Of a DNA stretch of 64,000 nucleotides, positions 56,307 to 64,000 are shown one piece after another. The notes under the pieces were generated by a model, which worked only from the letters and a program-made list of their open reading frames with translations, was not told the origin of the DNA and ran no database searches. Source of the stretch: Psilocybe azurescens (lineage: Eukaryota; Basidiomycota; Agaricomycetes; Agaricales; Agrocybaceae). Numbering within the stretch: the first letter of the stretch is position 1; every line of letters starts with the position of its first letter. A program made the position numbers and the translations under genes. The stretch lies in NCBI GenBank assembly GCA_023853785.1, contig JAJIRX010000008.1:62001-126000 (forward strand). Reading direction: 5' to 3'.

Positions 56307-58785
56307 CTAGACACTGTTGTTGTTGTTGTTGTTGTTGTTGTCCTCGCCACCCTCCTCCTCCAGACCCTCAAAAACCTCCCCATTGTCATCTCCACCAGCC
56401 TCAAGTGTCACATTGGTCCTTCCATCCACAAAGTCCTTGAGTTTTGGCTTGGGAATCGCCTTTGGAATGGGTAGTATTGTTGGTTTGGCTCCCTTGAACA
56501 CCTTCCCCTTCCCCTTGGCCTGCGCTTTCTTCTTCTCATACACTTCCTTGGCCTTCACATTCTTCATCTTCACCTCCCCAGCTTCCACCTTCCTTACCTC
56601 ATCATCTTTTTTTCCACTGTGCCACTGCCTCATCATAGAGCTTCCTGACCTCAACCCTCTTCGACTTCTGTTGCACCTCCTCACGTACCTCCTCCTTCTC
56701 CTTTGCTAACTCGTAAAAAGTGTCGGCAGTGAGAAGGCCAAGGAGTCCATCCCCAACGAGCTTTGTGGCCTTCTTCTTCGTCTTCTTTTCCTCCTTCATT
56801 GCAAGCTGGTTTTTGAGGCGGGATGCATAGGCTTCGTTGAGAATATTGGATGCTTGAAGTTCAAAGGCGTGAACTTCAAGCCGGTGGCAGAAACCCTCTG
56901 ATTCTCGAAGAGCAGAGAGAAGGAGGAGCTCGTTTTCAGTCTTGGGTTGGATCTGGAGTGCGACAGACCGGGTGTTGACGGCTGTCATGAGCTGTTGGGT
57001 GAGGGTGGTGGTGTGCAGTTGGGGGTCAGAGGAGGTGGTGGGAGCTGGGGACGTAAGATGTTGGAGGTTCGACTTCCTGAGACGGCTGACAGTGTTTGCC
57101 AGAATTTTGAGCTCAGTGGGGTTGGGGGTGTTGGTGGGCAATGGTGCAGGTTCAAGTTGAGGTGGTTGAGGGGCAGATTGTGTGGGTGGGATATTTGATG
57201 TGTTTGTTGATCGGTTAGACAATCACGTGGTTCGTCTCGTGACTTGGGATTGAGATGGACCCGGAGCAGCAGGTGCGATCTCTGCCACCTCAGAATTGGA
57301 AGGATTGGGGGATGAGTCAGATGGTGCAGGATCTGCAGCTGTTGAGTTGACGTTGGCAAGCTGGAGCTGCTGCAGCATGTCTGCAAGAATATGTACAGCC
57401 TCCACAGAGTCTGGATCACTGGGAATTGAAGCAGGGAGGTGTCCATCCTTTGATGTGTCCTTGCTTGTGGCAAGCATGGCTGGGGTAATTACAGAGGGAT
57501 CAAATGGGTGGATACCTGTCTTCCGGAAGGCAGTCTTGATGAGTTCTGGAGTTAGCGCAGTAGTGTAGGCCCTTGAAAGAATTGATAAAAATTATTCTTA
57601 TCTATGGGCTGCCCTGTTTCCTTAAACCATTTGTCACGCTCCTGAGATAGGTAATGCTTGAGAACAGCAAAGACCACAACGTCAAGACCTTGGTAGAGAT
57701 GTGTCCCATGCACGGGATAGCAGATAACAATAATTTGATTCTCCTGAGCATACCTGAGAAAATCAACAGTGTAATGGCTATTGTGGCCATCCACTATCAG
57801 TAACCGGTATTCTCCTGGCTTGGTTTTAGCATGTGTTGCCAAATCAAAGTGCTTGATCCACTCGATGCCAATTTCGCCATCTGTCCATCCTTTCTTCTGA
57901 TAGCCCAATCTAGAGATAGAGATAAAATTAGCATTAGTGTAGGTTAGAGAAGAGAAATGTAAAAATCTTACAAAGCATTCAAGGGATTATTTTCCCCCAT
58001 TTGACATTATATGCGGAGCCCTTGAAAATTACAGCCAGTGGAGTAGTTGTCCCATCTGCACAGATCATGACAATCACTGTAATGTTCTCCCAAGATCCAG
58101 CACGCTGTTGATATGGTGCACCCTTGGTGCGTGGCCCAAAGACATATTCCCGCTTCGCCTTGCCCCTGCGCCCTGAATCCCAACCTCATCGGTCCCATAG
58201 GTATTCTCAGGTTTGATCGGATACTTCACAATCACCTCACCCAAGATCTCCCACCACAGATCATTGTTTGCAGGGTTAGCAGCTCTACCGCGCTTATCTT
58301 CAAGTGCACGGGATCGGGCAACTTTGATCCGTTCGGTATGTCGCTTGGAAAACCGATAAGTCCAATTGGCTCCCACCCCTTCTGAGGGAAACTTGTCCCC
58401 CACCAAGCCCCAGCAATCATATCCACTGCCTCTTTAACCCGCTTGTGACTGTAAGGAAACCCCGTGCAGCCATCTCACACACAAATTCCACCACAACATT
58501 CTCCTCCTCAGGTGTCAGCCAACTTCGATCAGCATTTGCCTGCTCACGCGTTGATCCTCCCTCCGCCAAGCGCCTCAGTGTCATATGGCACAATTTAATG
58601 CGCTCACCACTCTCCTGGAAATGCAATTCCTCAAACGTGAGGCAAATTTTCCGAAGCCCATCTCTTCCCTTCTTCGGCTTCTTCTGTTTATGCTGATAGG
58701 CTTTTGTGGCCCGGGCCATCAAGTCATTATACTTGTGACGGATCCGGTAGTTCTTCTCCAACTTTGACTTTGTTTGGCCAGCCAT
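56307..58785 (-). pseudogene. pogo/Fot1-like DDE transposase, frame broken
   Basis: The ATG at 58785 opens a DNA-binding region (KLEKNYRIRHKYNDLMARAT onward, with LTFEELHFQE and LTPEEENVVVEFVCEMAARG), then a CENP-B-like region (NWTYRFSKRHTERI), then DDE with TYGTDEVGIQ (first Asp, about 58195), LLIVDGHNSH (second, about 57785) and HLYQGLDVVVFAVLKHYL (third, about 57690). A GT-AG intron lies near 57970-57910. The C-terminal region has FRKTGIHPFDPSVITPAML, a coiled coil, a basic part and a polyAsn end. Frameshifts in G runs near 58465, 58390, 58165 and 58005 break the frame. Confidence 0.75.
56313..56341. repeat. (TTG)n microsatellite at the end of the pogo gene
   Basis: About nine TTG units, polyAsn on the minus strand. 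Confidence 0.85.
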
Positions 58786-59008
58786 GAGACAAGTGAGGGA
58801 TAGTAACGTATTAGAGCAAGGATTTTCTATAGAAACGAGCCCAATAATCAGTTCCTTAATATACTTTCAATTATGCACCATGAGGTACACTCGAGGTACA
58901 CTTTTCCTGCAGTCATTGAGGATGTTAAACACACCTATACCAGTCTAAACAATTTCATATCACTATATGATGTTGTAGGTACATGAAAACCGTAGTTTTA
59001 TGCATGTA

Positions 59009-60606
59009 CAGTAGCTCAAAAAACCGTCCCAATGTTTGGCACTTTCTAACTAATTGTTTAATAACTTGGGAAATAAATTATGTAAATATCTGAAAATATT
59101 ATATGTTATAGTTTAACATGTGACTAACATATTTCTCACCAAGGTCACATGATTTTAACAAAAACTGATTAAGTAATGGGATTTACAAAATAATAGAGTA
59201 TTGGGACAGTTTTTTGACTCTCTATCTAGTACTTAGTATGGCCTTCCTTTGCCTTGATAACAGCCTCTATTCTCCTTGGCATGCTTTCTATAAGCCTTTG
59301 GCATGTTTCTGAAGGTATTTCAGTCCATTCCTTTGCCAATCTCTCCCACAATTCAAATGCTCCTTTGGGTGGTGTCTCATAGGTGTTCATTTGCCTTTTG
59401 AGGTAAACCCAAAGGTGTTCAATGGGATTGAGATCAGGGGATTGGGGTGGCCACTCCATAACTTCAACATCATTGCCCAAAAACCGTTCTTGAGCTTTTT
59501 GGAGGTGTGTTTGGGGTCATTATCCTGCTGAAAAATCCTTTTCCCTCTGCCATCTCCAAGTTGTCAAAGCTTTCATCCACCCCATGCTCCAAAATTTCAC
59601 AGTATTGGTCTGCATTCATCTTCCCCTCAACCTCAGTGAGTGTTCCAACACCATTCCACCCCATACAACCCCATACCATGAGATTGTTGCCCCTCCATGC
59701 TTGACAGTTGGTGATGTTGTTCTATCTGAGATTGCTTCACCCTTGGGTTTCCATGTATAGACCGTTCCATCTGAGCCAATCCTGTTGATTTTTGTTTCAT
59801 CTGACCAGAGTACTCTTTTCCAATCCTCCACAGTCCAGCCAACATGATTCTGGGTGAATTTTAGGTGTTTTTGACAGTGGATAGCCTTGAGGAGGGCTGT
59901 TTTGATTTAACAACAGAGCGGAAGTTGTTTTCTTTGAGGGCATTTCTGACTGTTTGGGCACAAACAGGAGAGGGAATAGCATCATTGATGAAGTGTGTTG
60001 CCTGGACAGCATTGTCCAGCTTTCCTGTTTTGATTTGACGAAAAAGGACCTGTTTATCCTTGGGAGTAAGCTTGGAGGGACATCCACCTTTGTTGTTTTG
60101 GGGTTTTCTTTGTTGCCATCCACTTCCCTCTTGATTCTTCCAACAGTAGACTTTCCCAAACCAGTTTTAGACTCTATTTGACAAAGAGAATAGCCCTTTT
60201 CAAGAAGATTGAGGACAGAATTGTACTGAGAAGGTGTTGCAGGCTTCATGATGTGGTGGTTAAAGAGAAAGATGGTTGAACTTGAATTCAACATTGAAAA
60301 TGTGTACAAATAGTGTCACATGACCTTGTTTAATTTTCTCACAATTTATACAAAGCAATTTGGCTTTCTACAAGCATGTAAAGCTATTATTTTATAGGGT
60401 CAAAAACTGTCCCAATGTTTTATTATTTTGTAAATTCCATTACTTAATCATTTATTGTTAAAATTATGTGACCTTGGTGAGAAATATGTTAGTCACATGT
60501 TAAACTATAACATATAATATTTTCAGACTTTTATATAATTTATTTCCCAAGTTATTAAACAATTAGTGAGAAAGTGCCAAACATTGGGATGGTTTTTGAG
60601 CTACTG
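59009..60606 (-). mobile_element. Tc1/mariner-type transposon nested in the pogo element
   Basis: The ends CAGTAGCTCAAAAAACCGTC (left) and, inverted, CAGTAGCTCAAAAACCATCC (right), with TA outside each (59007-59008, 60607-60608). The inverted similarity extends about 200 bp inward from both ends. Length 1.6 kb, with the transposase on the minus strand. Confidence 0.85.
59226..60249 (-). pseudogene. Tc1-type (DD34E) transposase, frame broken
   Basis: From the ATG at 60249: MKPATPSQYNSVLNLLEKGY, then QIESKTGLGKSTVGRIKREV (helix-turn-helix), a shift in a CCCCAAAA run, TPKDKQVLFRQIKTGKLD and QTVRNALKENNFRSVVKSKQ. The catalytic part has VEDWKRVLWSDETKINRIGS (first Asp), YTWKPKGEAISD, a second Asp in a DNDPKH-type motif split by a shift near 59490, and WPPQSPDLNPIEHLWVYLKR (Glu). 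The stop is at 59226. At least three frame breaks; otherwise well kept, so it died recently or carries sequence errors. Confidence 0.8.
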
Positions 60607-61083
60607 TATTCCATCCCAATCCCATCTGAGCTTTCATTCACAATTTGAAACAACCCAAAATCACATTATTCTACATTGTTTCAAGGGTAATAATTTAATT
60701 TCCGTCAGTTTCTTACTGGTTTCACTTCACAAATTATATAGTACTGTATTATAGGAACGAAATACAAAAGGAATCTCGTCAATCGGTGCAGTAGCCGTCA
60801 CAGGAGAGTTCAATTACCATCTAAGTGTAACACCGGTTAATGGTGTAACATTAGCTGGTGGATGACTGTATATTATTTAAGGAACTAAATACATGATAAT
60901 AATAGCAATAATAATAATAAATATCATGATTGGGACCTATGGTGGAAGAGCTGATAGAGTCCAGGTGGACTCCAATTGGAGTGCCAACTTTAACTTTGAA
61001 TAGAACAGAATCCAGTTGGACTATCAATCTTAGTGTAAATTCATAAGTGTAATATAATATATTAATAACTATATACTACATTA

Positions 61084-62290
61084 TTATCTACATGCAAAGT
61101 CCACTGTAACAAAATAAAATAAAAATAAAAAACATAACAGAGTAAATAGATAGGCGGGAGGGTATATACTTGGGTTAAATGAACAAACAAACACATAAAT
61201 GTAAAAGAAAATGAGAGAACAAAAAGAAAAAAAGTGAAAAAAAAATTTTAAAAAAGGTGGCGGACGGGTGGTTGTATCGGTCATACATGCCGTTGTCGTG
61301 GTGGGCGTGGTACGCATCCGCCATACAGCGTCGTCATCCTTGTGGCCGTTGTGTCCATTGTGGCCGTCATACGTGGCCGTTGTACTCGGCGTCGTACATG
61401 TCATCGTCGTCGTCTTTGCGGCCGTCATGGGTGCCATACATCGGTGTCGTACTTGGTGTTGTGTGTGTCGTCATCATGGCCGCTGTGCATGTTGTACATG
61501 TCGTCTTCATGGCTGCTGTGCGTGTTGTACATATCGCAGTACAGCGTCCTCATGTCATCTTTGTGGCCACTGTGCGTGTCGTACGTGTCGCGGTACAGCG
61601 TCCTGTGTGTCGTCTTTGTGGCTGCTGTGCGAAGTCGTCTTTGTGGCTGCCATGCGTGTCGTACGTGTTGCGGTACGTGTCCTGGGTACATGTCCTGCGT
61701 GTCATGGTACACGTCCTGTGTGTCATTGTCGTTGTCCCTACGTGTTGTGTCCGCTTTCGTATGTACCGTTGTCATACCATACACGTTGTGTGTGTCACGG
61801 TACGTGTACGCCATTGGTCTATATGAGAAAGAGGGGGAGGGTTAGTGGCAGCGGTGGGTGGGGTTTGTGACTTACCTGGTGTTGCAGCCGCGTTCACGTT
61901 GCCTTGTTACCTGCTCTCATCCCCTCCCCTCGTTCCACCCTCGTTCCCTCTCGGTCCGGTGTCATTGTCGTCGTATACGGAGCCATCGTCATTGCTGTCC
62001 TACCGTGTACAGCGTGTCTGGAGTCATCATCATCGTACACGGACCTGTCATTGGTTGGTGGTGCCGCGATGCATGTCAGGTTGGGTTGGCGAGTGCCTGG
62101 CTCCGACTGACAACGGCGAGGTGGTGAGGGCATGCACGACGGTGTCAGCGGGGTGGTGGTGGTCGGAGGAAGAGGTGGGGTGGTTGGAGTAACCAACAGA
62201 CCAACGTGGCAACCAAAAGTCACGCACATGACATTGTTCACTGTTGCCGAGAATTGCCGAGCAATAATATTAAATTTTAAGTCCGTTTAT
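61084..62290 (-). repeat. Low-complexity ACA/GAC-rich region of G2 with conserved intron
   Basis: Reverse-complement counterpart of G1 47790-48790. The intron at 61875-61819 (minus) has GT-AG ends and matches G1. Val/Cys/Arg-rich frames open on the plus strand here are by-products of composition. Confidence 0.65.
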
Positions 62291-62450
62291 GGTTCCGTTT
62301 TCGGTTCTGTTCCGGGCTATTCCGTTTTGTAAACGGATTCCGTTCAATTCCGCCATTCCGCCGGAATTGATATTAAATAAAATAGCAGGGCCTTGTGCCA
62401 TATTTTTGCTCTCATTCCGCAGCGGACTCCGGGCGGACTCCGGCCGGAAT
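62285..62450. repeat. G2 subterminal array
   Basis: Inverted copy of the G1 left array (GGAATTGAACGGAATCCG type). Confidence 0.7.
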
Positions 62451-62699
62451 ATGTGGGGGACACAAAAGCCCTCCAGTTGAAAGGGAAATGAGTGTACAAA
62501 AGATCATTGGACTGTGTTCTACATTTCAGCACATGAGCTGAGTCTTCTCGTTGATTATATACATATACCAGAACATGATTATGGAATATTTTCCATGTTT
62601 CTGAACCAAGTCAAAGCAATTGTGCACCAATTATACAGGTTTTAAGGCTCAGTCTATATCGACTTGATCAGACATGTTTACAGGCTATTTAACCTCTTG

Positions 62700-63262
62700 C
62701 CACACCCAGTATGAGTCTTTGTCAATGATAATCCATGTTTCTGGGGTATTTTACAAACTATTTTATACATTTCTGTGCCTACTCAACTCATAATTCCATG
62801 TTTGACATCTGTCAGGACATATTTGCAGCTCATTCAAAAGATTCCCAGACATGGTCTGAATTGTTTTCAATAATAATACACATTTCCGACCAAATTCAGC
62901 ATGTCTAGCACTTGTCTGGACATATTCCTTCCCCATTTCAAAGATTCCTAGGCCTAGTCTGCACTTTTTCAATGATAATACATGTTTCCGGACATATTTC
63001 TGCCCTATTTTAGAAATTTCCGGGCCCAGTATGCACTATTCTCAATAAGAATTCATGTTTCCAACCTTATTTACCATGTCCAGCCCTTGTTCAGACATAT
63101 TCCTACTCCATTGCAAAAATTCCTGGGCCCAGCATGCACTATCTTCAATAATAATTCATGTTTCCAACCTGGTTTACAATGTCCGGCACTATTCCGGACA
63201 TATTCCTGCCCCATTGCAAAAATTCCCGGGCCCGGCATTCACTTTTTTCAATGATAATTCAT
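62700..63262. repeat. Degenerate tandem repeat, about five units of 72-104 bp
   Basis: Units begin GGACATATTCCTGCCCCATT, pass through AAAATTCCCGGGCCC and end TTCAATGATAATTCATGTTTCC. Some units lack the last 30 bp. Confidence 0.7.
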
Positions 63263-63279
63263 GTTCTGGTCCAAGGCTA

Positions 63280-63540
63280 AATACAGCAAAAAATTGGAAA
63301 TTTATAACCCACATATATCACTCAAATTGTGTCCGTTTTGGCCGTTTCTAGGCTCGTTTTGGTTGGAATTTTGTCTAGATTTTTTCATGCGTTTTACACC
63401 CGGGACCGGGACCGGGGCGGCACTCATTCCCGCCCTGCCCCGGGGCCAAACACACAAAATTGGATCATTACAACCATTATATCTCCCTCAAATCCTGTCC
63501 GATTTGCATGATTCTGGGCTTGTTTAAATCACATTTAAAG
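63280..63540. repeat. Duplicated motif related to the TA-element family
   Basis: Two stretches (aaaattggaaatttataaccc..., aaaattggatcattacaacca...) are each followed by atat-tc-ctcaaat-gtccgattt and a GC-rich block. They resemble the inner parts of the elements at 9600 and 19700. Confidence 0.4.
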
Positions 63541-63710
63541 TCCGGGTCTTCCCGATTGCTCACTTATAATTTATTATGGTGTGTGCACCAATGCTTGTCA
63601 ATTCATTGCAAAATTAAGGCTTTACCAGTTTCCTGTAGACACCCCAGAGCCACAGAATGTATGCAGGATAGCCTACAAAAATGCCTGGGTATGAGCCATT
63701 GAGCAGATTT

Positions 63711-63735
63711 ACTGTACCATATCATATGGTACAGT
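63711..63735. repeat. Perfect palindrome with 11-bp arms
   Basis: ACTGTACCATA, TCA, TATGGTACAGT. A related half (ATCATATGTTACAGTGTAAC) recurs about 110 bp downstream, so this may mark an element end. Confidence 0.6.
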
Positions 63736-63854
63736 GTAGGCTGCCCAAAATGGAAGGGAAACATTCACTGGTTCAGAGGGACCACTGAACCCATATGATA
63801 TGCTAAACTGTAAATGTACTTTCTATCATATCATATGTTACAGTGTAACATCAG

Positions 63855-64000
63855 TATGTGGGGTGCCATACGTTGGTGTCGTACTCGATGTTGTGTGTGT
63901 CGTCATTGTGGCTGCCATGTGTGTCATACGTGTTGTGTTATGTGTCCTGCGTGTTGTGTTACATGTCCTGCATGTTGTTGTTGTCATCCCTACATGTCGT
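63855..64000. mobile_element. Start of another low-complexity copy, cut by window end
   Basis: GTGCCATACGTTGGTGTCGT and the following GTTGTGTGTGTCGTCAT match G2 near 61430-61480. Confidence 0.5.

Larger units (their letters stand above)
56065..60868 (-). mobile_element. pogo/Fot1-like DNA transposon in G2 (about 3.2 kb without nested Tc1)
   Basis: The ends CAGTTATCCATGGGCATCTG (left) and, inverted, CAGTCATCCACCAGCTAATG (right), each followed by GTTACAC, are flanked by TA (56063-56064, 60869-60870). The uninterrupted site is in G1 (49008-49018, AATATAGATGC), which proves insertion with TA duplication. It encodes a DDE transposase on the minus strand. A Tc1-like element lies between the gene start and the right end. 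Confidence 0.85.
55086..62473 (-). mobile_element. Element G2, inverted copy of G1, enlarged by nested transposons
   Basis: The termini CAGTACTTCTCACTCCCTCA (55086) and, inverted, GAGGGCTTTTGTGTCCCCCA (62473) and the full G1 order are present in reverse. A pogo element (56065-60868) interrupts it; removing that leaves about 2.58 kb, close to G1. The flanking 8-mers (tattgcag, cagttgaa) differ, so the target duplication has been lost. Confidence 0.75.

Noticed and set aside
61257..61870. Cys/Val-rich plus-strand frames resembling membrane proteins
   Set aside because: Antisense of low-complexity element sequence; the same frames appear in G1 and B3 only because of ACA/GTC composition.

Overview
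The window looks like a transposon-rich chromosomal region from a filamentous basidiomycete, most likely a mushroom-forming Agaricomycete. The reasons are short GT-AG introns (about 50-90 bp), a NACHT-WD40 (NLR-like) gene, an uncharacterised multi-pass membrane protein of the kind expanded in Agaricomycetes, and several elements carrying the cysteine-cluster genes (CxC5/CxC6) associated with KDZ transposons. I cannot name the species. I see no rRNA, no canonical tRNA, no CRISPR array and no clear TET/JBP gene.

Layout. 1-2150: AT-rich, no gene. 2151-11272: a composite element (here G3) interrupted by a complete 6.4-kb element (B1, 2584-8956) with a perfect 8-bp target duplication; B1 carries a low-complexity pseudogene and a decayed CxC5/CxC6 gene. 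12391-13560 and 20470-21632: an inverted pair of 1.17-kb elements (C1, C2). 13561-18904: gag, protease and reverse transcriptase remains of a Ty3/gypsy element, split by a 1.9-kb solo LTR. 21919-27768: a decayed hAT element split by a second copy of the same LTR. 27769-31604: truncated and nested pieces (B2, B3, a Tc1 fragment, D). 31878-36073: a C2-like/NACHT/WD40 gene with frame breaks. 36728-44165: a GC-richer segment with decayed copies of PCNA, an uncharacterised coiled-coil gene and an auxin-efflux-carrier (ECM3-like) gene, all on the minus strand. 45713-47035: the membrane protein gene. 47570-62473: two inverted copies of a 2.5-kb element (G1, G2) with a third element (A) between them; G2 holds a pogo-like transposon that itself holds a Tc1-like transposon. 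62474-64000: tandem repeats and the start of another low-complexity copy.

The unifying theme is a group of DNA elements (A, B, C, D, G) that share a similar outer terminus (a CTT/ACTT core followed by TCCCCCACATATTCC or a close variant). Where the target duplication can be read (A, B1, C1, C2, G1) it is 8 bp. Each family carries a different array of short palindromic subterminal repeats, and B, C and D also carry a tRNA-like A-box/B-box module just inside the array. The only large protein in these elements is the CxC5/CxC6 protein; its C-terminal half has residues that could be those of a KDZ-like RNase-H transposase fold.

Almost every gene is broken. Many breaks are one-base length changes in short mononucleotide runs; others are true nonsense substitutions. 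The two kinds should be judged separately.
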